A DNA stretch of 61,641 nt from an uncultured Gammaproteobacteria bacterium (GTDB lineage Bacteria; Pseudomonadota; Gammaproteobacteria; PS1; Pseudothioglobaceae). The position numbers were made by a program, and so were the translations under genes. The notes below the pieces were generated by a model that was not told the DNA's origin, did not search any database, and saw nothing but the letters and a program-made list of their open reading frames with translations. Shown here piece after piece: positions 32,257 to 41,673 of the stretch; the first letter of the stretch is position 1; each line of letters begins with the position of its first letter. The stretch is taken from positions 1-61,641 of the forward strand of contig CAJXOB010000005.1 of NCBI GenBank assembly GCA_913057955.1, read 5' to 3'.

Positions 32257-33240
32257 CTAGTTATTATTTAAGTATTTCTTGATATTTTCTTTATGTTTCT
32301 CGTAGGTTGGAGCAAAAGCATGACTACCATCTTTTTTTGAAACAAAATATAAATCATTACCCCCCGAAGGATGAAGGGCAGCATATAAAGACTGAAATCC
32401 CACAGAAGAAATTGCACCTGGCGGGAGGCCCTTATTTCGATAAGTATTATATAAACTATCCACTCTTAAATCACTTTTCTTAAGTGGAGGTGTATAAGTA
32501 TCTCCTAAAGCATAAATAACAGTTGGGTCTGTTTGTAAGCGCATGCCTTCGTTAAGCCTTCTTACAAATACACCAGAAATTAATGATTTTTCCTCATCTA
32601 ATGCCGTTTCATTTTCTATCAAAGACGCCAGAATAATCGCTTCATATGCTGACTTAAGCGGCAAGTCTTTATCTCTTTTATCCCACAATACCATTAAATT
32701 TTTCTGCAATTCTAAATGAGACCTTTTCAATACATTTTCTAGACTTTCTCCATAGTTAAAATTATATGTTTCAGGAAAAAACCACCCATCATATGGCTCA
32801 TTAATGCCAATAGAGGTCATCACTTCTTTCAATGATCCGCTAGGCTTGATTGAGGGGTCATTGGTTAATTGATCAAAATAAAATTTAATAGTCTTACCTT
32901 CAATCAAGGTTACCTTTGTCGACAGAACTGACCCTTTTGAAATTTTATCTATAAAAGTCCATATGCCCATACCCGGCAATATCTCATAATATCCTGACTT
33001 TAATTTTTTATTAGCATTAAGAAATTTACTGAGTGAAGTGAAAAATAACTCAGACTTTATAAACCTCCTATCACTCAATTCTTGAGCAACAGAGCCAATT
33101 GAAGAACCATTTTTAACTTCAAATACTTGGCTTTCAATAACGACCATATCTTTTGAAGATAGCACCCAAGCTGAAAATAATAGCAAAACTATTAAGGCTG
33201 CTAATTTTGAAAATTTTTTATTCTTGTCGCTTATGGACAT
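32257..33240 (-). CDS. mltG: Endolytic murein transglycosylase
   Basis: Inner-membrane YceG-type enzyme that cuts nascent peptidoglycan glycan strands. One N-terminal membrane helix (about residues 12-27) precedes a LysM-like part, then the catalytic domain. The motif ASLIENETALDEEKSLISGV contains the catalytic glutamate, followed by LQTDPTVIYALG. The start is the ATG at 33240, which overlaps pabC by 10 nt; the TTG at 33246 is two codons longer. The protein is 327 residues. Confidence 0.94.
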   Translation of the reverse strand: MSISDKNKKFSKLAALIVLLLFSAWVLSSKDMVVIESQVFEVKNGSSIGSVAQELSDRRFIKSELFFTSLSKFLNANKKLKSGYYEILPGMGIWTFIDKISKGSVLSTKVTLIEGKTIKFYFDQLTNDPSIKPSGSLKEVMTSIGINEPYDGWFFPETYNFNYGESLENVLKRSHLELQKNLMVLWDKRDKDLPLKSAYEAIILASLIENETALDEEKSLISGVFVRRLNEGMRLQTDPTVIYALGDTYTPPLKKSDLRVDSLYNTYRNKGLPPGAISSVGFQSLYAALHPSGGNDLYFVSKKDGSHAFAPTYEKHKENIKKYLNNN

Positions 33241-34064
33241 GTCCAAGAACTACTTTCTTGTGCTTTAGTTAGAAATGCTTTTTGAATTTTCTCTGTTAGT
33301 GGGTTTTGACCAAGCTTATGATCCTCAATTGAAGTAACAGGCTGAATACCTATGACGCTGTTTGATATAAACACTTCATTTGCTTGTTGAATCTGATCAA
33401 TAGAAATATCAGCTTCAATAGCATCCATTTTGAGCGACCTTGCTAGCTCCAGGATAAGCGATCTTCTGCTTCCTACAACTCCACATCTATCTAATTTTGG
33501 TGTCAATAACTTGTTGCCAAATATCAAATAGATATTGCCTTGAGTTACCGATACAACATTTTCCTTCTCATCCAACATAATTGCCTCATCACTTGACAAG
33601 TCAGACCGTGCTAAGATCTGCTCAAGTCTATTGCAATGCTTTATTCCAGCTAATTTAGGATTTGAATGGTAGCCACTTTTTGAATACTTAAGTGCAAATG
33701 TTTTGTTATGTAGAGATTGCTGCATTTCAGAAATAATCACAACCCTTACAGGCTTAATGTCGTCCTTATACCCATAACCTCTAAGAGAATTTCCTCGCGA
33801 CAGGATTAACTTAACAACACAGCCTTTCTTCGAAGATAGCGCAAACCCTTTTTTTATATCGTTCAGCCACACAGCCTCATCTATCTTTTTAATGCTAAGT
33901 TTTTCACAGCCTATATTTAAACGAGAGAGATGGCGTGGCCAAAATAAAATTTGATTATCCTTGGCAACACAAGTTTCAAATAAACCGTCGCCATACTGCA
34001 TATTACGGCTAAAAATAGAAATCTTGGTCTGCTCTTTACCATTAATTAATACAACTGGATTCAT
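33231..34064 (-). CDS. pabC: Aminodeoxychorismate lyase
   Basis: PLP enzyme of fold type IV that converts 4-amino-4-deoxychorismate to p-aminobenzoate and pyruvate for folate. The 277-residue protein has MQYGDGLFETC at the N-terminus and the PLP lysine in GIKHCNRLEQILAR. It also has EAIMLDEKENVVSVTQGNIY and FISNSVIGIQPV. It is the first gene of a chain running through mltG, tmk, holB, hemL, LOG and HAD. Other branched-chain-type transaminases share the fold, but the context supports PabC. Confidence 0.92.
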   Translation of the reverse strand: MNPVVLINGKEQTKISIFSRNMQYGDGLFETCVAKDNQILFWPRHLSRLNIGCEKLSIKKIDEAVWLNDIKKGFALSSKKGCVVKLILSRGNSLRGYGYKDDIKPVRVVIISEMQQSLHNKTFALKYSKSGYHSNPKLAGIKHCNRLEQILARSDLSSDEAIMLDEKENVVSVTQGNIYLIFGNKLLTPKLDRCGVVGSRRSLILELARSLKMDAIEADISIDQIQQANEVFISNSVIGIQPVTSIEDHKLGQNPLTEKIQKAFLTKAQESSSWTCP

Positions 34065-34119
34065 ATCGTAGTTTTGTTTTTTCCTTAGAATAAATTATAG
34101 TCAAAGAAAAACAAATCTT

Positions 34120-34230
34120 ATGACTACCTTAATTGACAGAATACGAACAAACCTTAAAAGCTCTATAAAGAACGAACCAATAATAAGCTTGATTATGAGT
34201 ATGAACAGCAGTAATCTACTACAGATTTGA
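34120..34230 (+). pseudogene. Short plus-strand ORF, possible remnant of a serine acetyltransferase N-terminus
   Basis: A 36-codon reading frame on the plus strand, MTTLIDRIRTNLKSSIK then NEPIISLIM, runs into the tail of the convergent ppnP gene and stops there. The EP-hydrophobic pattern recalls the N-terminal helix of CysE (CEPMLASF in E. coli), but the match is weak. A possible promoter, TTGTTT-16 nt-TATAGT, lies just upstream. It may be a decayed gene cut off by a deletion next to ppnP, or chance. Confidence 0.2.
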
Positions 34231-34504
34231 CTTCCAACTTAAAAGAGCTATTTGCAGCGACCTCAAACGATTCACCGCCATGAATCCTTTTCCATTCAGT
34301 GTTTCCAGGTAATAAAACGTCCATCTCACCAGCGGTAATTTCCATTAACTCATGCTGCTCAGTGCTAAACTCAAATGAGCCAGGCATCATGATTCCAAGA
34401 GTTTTAACGGCTCCGTCACTAAGCTTAACTACCCTGCTTGTAACTTTCCCATCAAAATAGATATTGGCAGCTTTAGTAATTTCTACGTTTTTAAATGTTG
34501 ACAT
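34193..34504 (-). CDS. ppnP: Pyrimidine/purine nucleoside phosphorylase PpnP
   Basis: Small cupin-fold enzyme (DUF1255/YaiE) that phosphorolyses nucleosides to base and ribose-1-phosphate. The 103-residue protein shows YFDGKVTSR near the N-terminus. It has the cupin strand pattern around GEMDVLLPGNTEWKRI, closely like the E. coli protein in order and length. It follows pepA after 9 nt and is probably co-transcribed. Confidence 0.93.
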   Translation of the reverse strand: MSTFKNVEITKAANIYFDGKVTSRVVKLSDGAVKTLGIMMPGSFEFSTEQHELMEITAGEMDVLLPGNTEWKRIHGGESFEVAANSSFKLEVKSVVDYCCSYS

Positions 34505-34513
34505 AACTTAATC

Positions 34514-35941
34514 CTAAACTTGATCCATAACATACTGAGTCAATAGAGGAACTGGTCTTCCTGTTGCGCCTTTTTTTGAGCCTCCAAGCCAGGCAGTTCC
34601 AGCAATATCAATATGAGCCCAAGAGTAATTTTTAGTATAACGGGCTAGAAAACATGCTGCAGTAACAGTGCCCGCCTCTCTTCCGCCAATATTTGCCATA
34701 TCTGCAAAATTTGACTTAAGCAACTCATCATACTCATCATCGAGAGGCAGCTGCCAAACTGTGTCCATCGATGAAATTCCTGAGTCTTTAAGGCTATCAG
34801 CAAGATTTTGATCATTAGACATGACGCCAGAATGATGCTTTCCTAGTGCAACAATTACAGCTCCTGTAAGAGTCGCAACATCTATCACAACTTTAGGATT
34901 AAATTTTTCACAGTAAGTTAGAGCATCACAAAGAATCAATCGTCCTTCAGCGTCTGTATTTAGAATCTCTATAGTTTGGCCAGACATACTTTTGACCACA
35001 TCGCCTGGTCTAGAAGCATTGTGAGCAGGCATGTTTTCAACAGTAGGAACGACTACAGTTAGATTGACTTTAAGGCCCATTTCCGCTACCGCACTCATAG
35101 TCCCAAGAACTGATGCAGCGCCGCACATATCGTACTTCATCTCATCCATGCCAGAGCCTGGTTTTAGTGAAATTCCTCCACTATCAAAAGTCACCCCTTT
35201 CCCAACCAATACAATTGGGTCTTCTTTTCCACCATTAGAGTAACTTAAGCTAATTAGCTTTGCAGGTTGAGATGACCCTAGAGAAACTGAAAGCAAGGAA
35301 TTCATTCCCAGTGCTTCCATATCTGACTCTTCCAAAATCTCACATTCAAGATTATAAGATGTTGCCAATATTTTTGCCCTTTCTGAAATATAGGTCGGAG
35401 TACATATGTTAGGAGGCAGATCTCCTAACTCTCTAGCTAAAGCCATTCCATTTGCAATCGCAACCCCTTTACTAATTTCGGAATTACCGTTATTTTCAGA
35501 GTAAATATTTACTGCTTCAAGAACAGTAGCTTTCTTTTCAGCCTCTAAACCAACTTTTTTGATTTGATAGCTTTCATTTTTTAACACTCGTGCTGTTGTA
35601 ATTTGTATCCAAGAATCATCACGCCCCTCAACCTCAAGACTAGGCATTACAACATTTTTTACTTTTGTTTCAACCATCGCTGAAGAAAGCGCCTTGAGTG
35701 CCTTAATAAAGTTTTTTTGAGTTAGAGGGGATTCACCTAAACCAATAGCTAAAACTCGTTTTGCTTTGTACCCTTCAACCTTACCAAGCATTAAAGACTC
35801 TCCCAAGCTTGACTCAAAACGATGGAGCTCAAGAAAGCTTTGAAGAATTCTATTTTGATTGGTTGTGTCTTTAAAAACAAAAGCGACTGAGCAGTCACCG
35901 CTGTAATGATCAGCCGATTGATGAGTAACAAAAAATTCCAT
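34514..35941 (-). CDS. pepA: Cytosol (leucyl) aminopeptidase
   Basis: Two-metal M17 peptidase that trims N-terminal residues from peptides. The 475-residue protein has the metal and catalytic segments GKGVTFDSGGISLKP, MKYDMCGAASVLG and the family signature NTDAEGRLILCDAL. The N-terminal domain is present. In many gammaproteobacteria holC follows pepA; here ppnP does. Confidence 0.96.
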   Translation of the reverse strand: MEFFVTHQSADHYSGDCSVAFVFKDTTNQNRILQSFLELHRFESSLGESLMLGKVEGYKAKRVLAIGLGESPLTQKNFIKALKALSSAMVETKVKNVVMPSLEVEGRDDSWIQITTARVLKNESYQIKKVGLEAEKKATVLEAVNIYSENNGNSEISKGVAIANGMALARELGDLPPNICTPTYISERAKILATSYNLECEILEESDMEALGMNSLLSVSLGSSQPAKLISLSYSNGGKEDPIVLVGKGVTFDSGGISLKPGSGMDEMKYDMCGAASVLGTMSAVAEMGLKVNLTVVVPTVENMPAHNASRPGDVVKSMSGQTIEILNTDAEGRLILCDALTYCEKFNPKVVIDVATLTGAVIVALGKHHSGVMSNDQNLADSLKDSGISSMDTVWQLPLDDEYDELLKSNFADMANIGGREAGTVTAACFLARYTKNYSWAHIDIAGTAWLGGSKKGATGRPVPLLTQYVMDQV

Positions 35942-36019
35942 GACTTTTTCCGAAAATTATAATCTCGGTATTCTACCAAAAAACTGTAAAATTTACTTAT
36001 TTAATCGTCAATTTATAAT

Positions 36020-36739
36020 ATGAAAAAGTTTTTACTACTCTCTTTGATTGTCTTCACTAATTCTGTCAATGCAAATGTTGATACAGTTTTAAATAAATTA
36101 AAGCCATTCTTCCCAACTATTGAATCTGAAAATATAAGCAGCTCTGAATTGGATGGTTTTTATGAGGTTGCAATTACAAATCCACAGATAGATGTATTGT
36201 ACATTTCATTTGATGGTCGTTATGTTATTCAAGGCGCGGTAACAGATTTAGAGTTAATGGCCAATCTATCTTCTAAGAGAATAAATTTAGAAAGAAAAAT
36301 TGTATTAAACAGCATTGATGAAGATAAAAAAATTGTATTTGAAGCAGAAAATGAACAATATATTATTCATGTTTTTACGGATGTAGACTGCCCTTATTGT
36401 GCAAAGCTTCATTCAAATATGGACAAAATGAACTCTCTTGGAATCACAGTAAAATATTTAGCTTCTCCGATAGCACAACTTCACCCAGATGCACAAAGCG
36501 CCATGGAAAAAATTTGGTGCGCAGAAGATAAGGCCATTGCTCTTCATGACTATAAGACAAATCGTAATTTGCCTGACAGTCCAGATTGTCCTAACCCAGT
36601 TGCAGAGCAATTAGTTATTTCTCAGCAATTAGGTGTTAATGGAACACCTTCAATTTTCTTTGAAAATGGTTCAAACCTTCCAGGCTACCTTGAACCTGAA
36701 GAGCTTTTAAATAGTATATTAAATTCAATTGCTCAATAA
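36020..36739 (+). CDS. dsbC: Periplasmic disulfide isomerase DsbC
   Basis: Reshuffles wrong disulfides in periplasmic proteins. The 239-residue protein has a signal peptide (about residues 1-18, cleaved near NANVD), the N-terminal dimerisation domain, and a thioredoxin-fold domain with CPYC at 124-127. The second cysteine pair (IWCAEDK and DSPDCPNP) is also present as in E. coli DsbC. The cis-proline is in GVNGTPSIFF. It overlaps rsmB by about 11 nt. Confidence 0.95.
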   Translation: MKKFLLLSLIVFTNSVNANVDTVLNKLKPFFPTIESENISSSELDGFYEVAITNPQIDVLYISFDGRYVIQGAVTDLELMANLSSKRINLERKIVLNSIDEDKKIVFEAENEQYIIHVFTDVDCPYCAKLHSNMDKMNSLGITVKYLASPIAQLHPDAQSAMEKIWCAEDKAIALHDYKTNRNLPDSPDCPNPVAEQLVISQQLGVNGTPSIFFENGSNLPGYLEPEELLNSILNSIAQ

Positions 36740-37997
36740 AGACAACTCTAGAGTTATAGCTCATAAAGCTATCTGCTTAGTAGCTTTAGAAAAAAATACC
36801 TTATCAGACGAGCTATTTCCATCAGAAAGCTCTGAATCTTCTTTTGCAAAGTCTTTAGCGTATGGGTCAATAAGGTTCTATCACCATCTTAATGACATAA
36901 TTACCCCTCGTATAAAAAAACCTTTAGAGAAAAAGAACCTTGATATCCATAGCTTATTAATTCTTGGGGCATACCAACTTCTATACACCGATATTTCAAG
37001 TCATGCAGCCATCAATGAGACTGTTGAGATTGCAGAAAAATTAGGAAAAACTTGGGCCAAGGGTTTTGTCAATGCAATTCTTAGGGGAATTGACAGAGAT
37101 CAAGACTCAATCTTAAAGATAACCCATCATTCCCATCCAAGCTGGCTTGTAAAAAAAATAAAAAAAGACTACCCCCTAAATCATCACGAAATATTTTTTG
37201 AGAATAATAAACAAGGCCCGATGTCGATTCGAGTTCATCCTTCAATTGATGTCGGCACTTTTCAAGAAAAATTAAAAAAACAAAACATCTTTTCTGAGAC
37301 ATCAGACCTTGCTCCTCAAGCACTCATATTAGATGACGCTGTAAAAGTAAGTAGCTTGCCCGATTTTGAAAAAGGGTCTTGCTACGTTCAAGATGTTTCT
37401 GCTCAGATTGCAGCTCAACTAGTTTCGCCAAAAAAAGGAGAGTTAATCCTTGATGCATGTTGTGCCCCTGGAGGAAAAACAACACACATAGCTGAACTAT
37501 GCCCAGATGCAAATATAGTTGCCTTAGATAATGATAAAACAAGATTATTAAGAGTTAAAGAAAATATTGATCGTCTTAAAACCGACAATGTACAAATCAT
37601 TCTTGGAGATGCAACAAGTCAAGACTGGTGGAATCAGAAACAATTTGATAAAATCTTAATTGATGCCCCTTGCTCGGGCACAGGTGTTATTCGGAGGCAC
37701 CCAGATATTAAACTATTAAGAAAACCGAAAGATGTCAGTCAAATTACTAAAATTCAAGCTTTAATTCTTGACAATTTATGGCATCTCTTAAAGCCTGGTG
37801 GAGAACTTATATACGCTACTTGCTCAATTCTTCCTGATGAAAATGAGAGGCAAATTGTCAAGTTTATTGAAAGATTTAAAGATGCAAACAATGAAGAAAT
37901 ATCCCTTCCATGGGGAAATGGCTCCATTGGAAAACAGCAACTACCTAGGAGAATATATGACGGCTTTTATTATGCTAAGCTCACAAAAAAACTATAG
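36729..37997 (+). CDS. rsmB: 16S rRNA m5C967 methyltransferase RsmB, TTG start
   Basis: Methylates C967 of 16S rRNA. The 422-residue protein has the NusB-like N-terminal domain (about residues 1-130) and the SAM-dependent domain. The SAM motif is LDACCAPGGKTTHI, and the two RsmB cysteines are in DAPCSGTGV and TCSILPDEN. The family N-terminus requires a start near the TTG at 36729, inside the end of dsbC; no ATG or GTG is suitable. It is convergent with lon, 12 nt between the stops. Confidence 0.94.
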   Translation: MLNKDNSRVIAHKAICLVALEKNTLSDELFPSESSESSFAKSLAYGSIRFYHHLNDIITPRIKKPLEKKNLDIHSLLILGAYQLLYTDISSHAAINETVEIAEKLGKTWAKGFVNAILRGIDRDQDSILKITHHSHPSWLVKKIKKDYPLNHHEIFFENNKQGPMSIRVHPSIDVGTFQEKLKKQNIFSETSDLAPQALILDDAVKVSSLPDFEKGSCYVQDVSAQIAAQLVSPKKGELILDACCAPGGKTTHIAELCPDANIVALDNDKTRLLRVKENIDRLKTDNVQIILGDATSQDWWNQKQFDKILIDAPCSGTGVIRRHPDIKLLRKPKDVSQITKIQALILDNLWHLLKPGGELIYATCSILPDENERQIVKFIERFKDANNEEISLPWGNGSIGKQQLPRRIYDGFYYAKLTKKL

Positions 37998-38009
37998 AAT
38001 CACGAGCCT

Positions 38010-40349
38010 CTATTTTTCCTCAAGGGCAATATCTAAAACCTGATCGATCCACTTTACTTTAACAATTTCGAGTTTACTTTTAATTTTTTCAGGCACCTCG
38101 GAAAGCTCGCGCTCATTGTCTTCAGGAATAATAACAGTTTTAATCCCCCCCCTCATAGCAGCAAGTAATTTTTCTTTTAGACCTCCAATTGGAGTTATTT
38201 CGCCTCTTAAAGTTATTTCTCCAGTCATTGCTACCGCAGCTTTAACCTTTCGACCCGTTAAAACCGACACAAGGGCTGTGCACATTGCGGCTCCAGCACT
38301 TGGGCCATCCTTAGGTGTTGATCCATCAGGAACGTGAATATGAATATCAAGTTTCTCATGAAAGTCGTCGGCTATACCAAGAGATTCAGCACGCAACCTT
38401 GTCACAGACATCGCAGCCTGGATAGACTCCTTCATTACATCGCCTAGCTGGCCCGTGTAATTGAGTTTTCCTTTGCCTTTATATGAAGAGGCTTCAATTG
38501 TAAGCAAGTCTCCACCAACAGAGGTCCATGCTAGACCTGTCACCTCACCGATTTGATTATGCTCTTCAGCAAGGCCAAACCGATATTTCTTCATACCCAA
38601 AAATTTTGGAAGGCTTTTTGAATTAATTATTGCTCTAGCTTTTCGTTTTTTTAGGGTGATATCTTTTATAACCTTTCTGCAAATACTTCCAATTTCACGA
38701 TCGAGACTTCGAACCCCTGCTTCTCTGGTGTAGTAACGAATAATATCCATTATTGCAGAGTCTTTAAAAATAATTTCAGAGCTTTTAACGCCGTTATTTT
38801 TCATTTGTTTAGAAATTAGGTGGCGCTTAGCAATTTCAAGTTTTTCATCTTCAGTGTATCCAGACAAGTGAATAATTTCCATGCGATCTATTAGCGCTTC
38901 AGGAAGATTTAAAGAGTTTGCAGTGGCAACAAACATTACTTGAGAAAGATCATAATCGACCTCTAAGTAATGATCATTAAAAGTATGGTTTTGCTCAGGA
39001 TCCAAAACCTCTAGCATTGCCGAGCCAGGATCGCCTCGAAAATCAGACGCCATCTTATCAATCTCATCCAATAGAAATAATGGATTTTTTACATTAACTT
39101 TTTGCATTTTTTGGACAATTGAACCTGGCATTGCTCCAATATAAGTTCTTCTATGGCCTCGGATTTCAGCCTCATCTCGAACCCCGCCAAGAGCCATTCG
39201 CACATATTTTCGGTTAACTGATTTTGCAATAGACTCCCCTAGAGAGGTCTTTCCCACTCCTGGTGGTCCAACCAAACATAAGATATTTGCTTTGTTATGT
39301 GTGACACGGCTTTGAACGGCTAAGTGCTCCATGATTCTCTCTTTAACCTTGTCCAATCCATAGTGATCTTCATCAAGAATTTTTTGAGCTTTTACTAAAT
39401 CTTGGTTTGTTTTCGTTTTTTTACTCCAGGGAACTAGGCATAAATTTTCTATATAAGTCCTAATAATTGAAGCGTCTGATGACTGAGAAGACATTCTTTG
39501 AAGCTTGTTAAGCTCACCTTGAGCTTTTTTCTTGGCTTCTTTAGGCATTTTTGCCTTATTAATACTATTTTGTAGATCTTCAATCTCATTTTCATCGTCA
39601 ACTGTTCCAAGCTCTTTTTGGATAGACTTCATTTGTTCATTCAAATAGTAATCTCTTTGATTAGACTCCATCTGTTTACGCACTCGACTTTGAATTTTTT
39701 GCTCTGCGCCAAGAACGTCTAGCTCACCTTCAAGAATTGATAGAATTTTCTCGAGCCTTTCTCTTGCCTGACTACTTTCAAGCAAACTCTGTTTTTCTTC
39801 AATTTTAAGATTAAGGTTCGCAATAATGACATCACTAAAACGCTCGATGTCTGTAATTTCTTTAAGCACCTTGAAGACTTCTTCAGGGATTTTTTTACTG
39901 AGCTTTATATATTTTTCAAAGTTTTCAAGAGCTAAACGCATCATTGCCTTTATCTCAGTATCATCATCATAACTCAGAGTGCAGTCACTTAAAACAACTT
40001 CTGTATGCTCGCCTAAATCAACAAACTCTTCAATTTTTGCTCTTTTAACTCCCTCAACTAAAACTTTAATAGTTCCATCTGGAAGTTTAAGCAATTGAAG
40101 AATTGTTGCCAAGGTTCCTACTTTATGAAGCTCTTCATTATTTGGCTCTTCAATAGCTTCATCTTTTTGAGTTACCAAAAAAATATTCTTATCAGCCTCC
40201 ATGGCCTGAGTAACTGCATTAACTGAAGATTTTCTTCCTATAAATAAAGGAATGACCGTGTGAGGGAAAACTACTACATCTCTAAGAGGAAGTAGCGGGA
40301 TTGATTGCTTTTCTAAGCCGTTAGGCTCTGTGGTGATTTCTGTTCCCAT
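38010..40349 (-). CDS. lon: ATP-dependent protease Lon
   Basis: Cytoplasmic AAA+ serine protease that degrades misfolded and regulatory proteins. The 779-residue protein has the N-terminal LON domain starting IPLLPLRDVVVFPH. Its Walker A is GPPGVGKTSLGE and Walker B is LFLLDEID. The Ser-Lys protease dyad is in PKDGPSAG and GGLKEKLLAA. The ATG at 40349 lies inside the hflX end (37-nt overlap), and no later ATG precedes the LON domain. Length is close to E. coli (784). Confidence 0.97.
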   Translation of the reverse strand: MGTEITTEPNGLEKQSIPLLPLRDVVVFPHTVIPLFIGRKSSVNAVTQAMEADKNIFLVTQKDEAIEEPNNEELHKVGTLATILQLLKLPDGTIKVLVEGVKRAKIEEFVDLGEHTEVVLSDCTLSYDDDTEIKAMMRLALENFEKYIKLSKKIPEEVFKVLKEITDIERFSDVIIANLNLKIEEKQSLLESSQARERLEKILSILEGELDVLGAEQKIQSRVRKQMESNQRDYYLNEQMKSIQKELGTVDDENEIEDLQNSINKAKMPKEAKKKAQGELNKLQRMSSQSSDASIIRTYIENLCLVPWSKKTKTNQDLVKAQKILDEDHYGLDKVKERIMEHLAVQSRVTHNKANILCLVGPPGVGKTSLGESIAKSVNRKYVRMALGGVRDEAEIRGHRRTYIGAMPGSIVQKMQKVNVKNPLFLLDEIDKMASDFRGDPGSAMLEVLDPEQNHTFNDHYLEVDYDLSQVMFVATANSLNLPEALIDRMEIIHLSGYTEDEKLEIAKRHLISKQMKNNGVKSSEIIFKDSAIMDIIRYYTREAGVRSLDREIGSICRKVIKDITLKKRKARAIINSKSLPKFLGMKKYRFGLAEEHNQIGEVTGLAWTSVGGDLLTIEASSYKGKGKLNYTGQLGDVMKESIQAAMSVTRLRAESLGIADDFHEKLDIHIHVPDGSTPKDGPSAGAAMCTALVSVLTGRKVKAAVAMTGEITLRGEITPIGGLKEKLLAAMRGGIKTVIIPEDNERELSEVPEKIKSKLEIVKVKWIDQVLDIALEEK

Positions 40350-41638
40350 AATAATGAAACGCCTTGCTTGTCTAGTAATCTTTCTAGATAGTGTCGAGTG
40401 ACATTAATTTCAAGTAGCCATTGACCAAATTCATTCATTATTTCTTTTTGAATAAAACCAACTTTATGAATTTCACTTCTAATATAAGCAGATTGAACAT
40501 CTAGCTTAATGCCCGCAAAAGTCATCATTCCGCTTAAACTTTGAGATAAAGCCTGATAAAGTAAATCAATTCCTTCACCCGTATGTGATGAAACCCAAAC
40601 TCGATAAATATTTCCGTCATGATCTTTATCAATGCGAGGCTTAAAATCAGCAATTCTATCAATCTTATTCATCACAATAATTTTTGGGATGTCCTGAGCA
40701 TCTATTTGCTCAATAATATCTTCTACCTGCTCAATTTTATCTCTATTATTAGGGTCTGAAGCATCTACAACTTGAAGTAGGACGTTAGCTTGACGAGTTT
40801 CTTCGAGAGTCGACTTAAAAGCTTCGACCAACTCATGAGGCAAATCTTGAATAAAGCCAACTGTGTCTGCTATAACCGCTTCACCCGATGCCGGTAAGAT
40901 AACTCTGCGAATCGTTGAGTCTAGTGTCGCAAACAACTTGTCATCTGCATAAACCTCAGCCTTAGTTAAGAGATTAAAAAGAGTTGATTTTCCAGCATTT
41001 GTATATCCCGCAAGTGAAATCATAGGAAGTTGATTCTTAATTCGAGATTTACGTCCCAAGTCATGCTGCTTATGAACCTTCTCAAGTCGCTTATTAATAT
41101 TTTTTATACGTACCGAAATTAACCGCTTATCTGTTTCTAGCTGGGTCTCTCCTGGACCACGAAGACCTATACCGCCTTTTTGCCTTTCAAGGTGAGTCCA
41201 GCCTCTTACCAATCTTGTGGATAGATGTTTCAACTGAGCTAATTCTACTTGCAACTTCCCTTCAAAGGAGCTTGCTCGTAATGCAAAAATATCTAATATT
41301 AAGCCAGTTCGATCCATAACCTGACACTTTAATGCTTTCTCTAAATTACGTTCTTGGGATGGAGATAGTTGCAGAGAAAAAATAACTAAATCAATTTCAT
41401 TTTCACTCACTATTATTGCTAGTTCATCAACCTTACCTGTACCAATAAAAAACTGGGCCTTAGTAATGCTTCTTTTAACTGTTATGGTTTCAACAATATT
41501 CAGACCAGAAGACAATGCCAACTGTTGAAATTCACCAATACTGCTTGATGCTTGTCTATTTGAAGTGAGCTCGATATGAACCAGTATAGTTCTTTCACCC
41601 TGACCAACAGCATCCTTTTGGCGATCAAAAAGCTCCAT
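40313..41638 (-). CDS. hflX: GTPase HflX
   Basis: Ribosome-associated GTPase that splits stalled 70S ribosomes, notably under heat stress. The 441-residue protein has the HflX N-terminal domain with IGTGKVDEL, and the glycine-rich GGIGLRGPGETQLE. The GTPase motifs are GYTNAGKSTLFN, DTVGFI and NKID. It lies between clpX (35-nt gap) and lon (37-nt overlap) rather than after hfq as in E. coli. Confidence 0.95.
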   Translation of the reverse strand: MELFDRQKDAVGQGERTILVHIELTSNRQASSSIGEFQQLALSSGLNIVETITVKRSITKAQFFIGTGKVDELAIIVSENEIDLVIFSLQLSPSQERNLEKALKCQVMDRTGLILDIFALRASSFEGKLQVELAQLKHLSTRLVRGWTHLERQKGGIGLRGPGETQLETDKRLISVRIKNINKRLEKVHKQHDLGRKSRIKNQLPMISLAGYTNAGKSTLFNLLTKAEVYADDKLFATLDSTIRRVILPASGEAVIADTVGFIQDLPHELVEAFKSTLEETRQANVLLQVVDASDPNNRDKIEQVEDIIEQIDAQDIPKIIVMNKIDRIADFKPRIDKDHDGNIYRVWVSSHTGEGIDLLYQALSQSLSGMMTFAGIKLDVQSAYIRSEIHKVGFIQKEIMNEFGQWLLEINVTRHYLERLLDKQGVSLLWEQKSPQSLTA

Positions 41639-41673
41639 AGATACTCTTTACAGCCTATAAAAAGTGAAATTAA

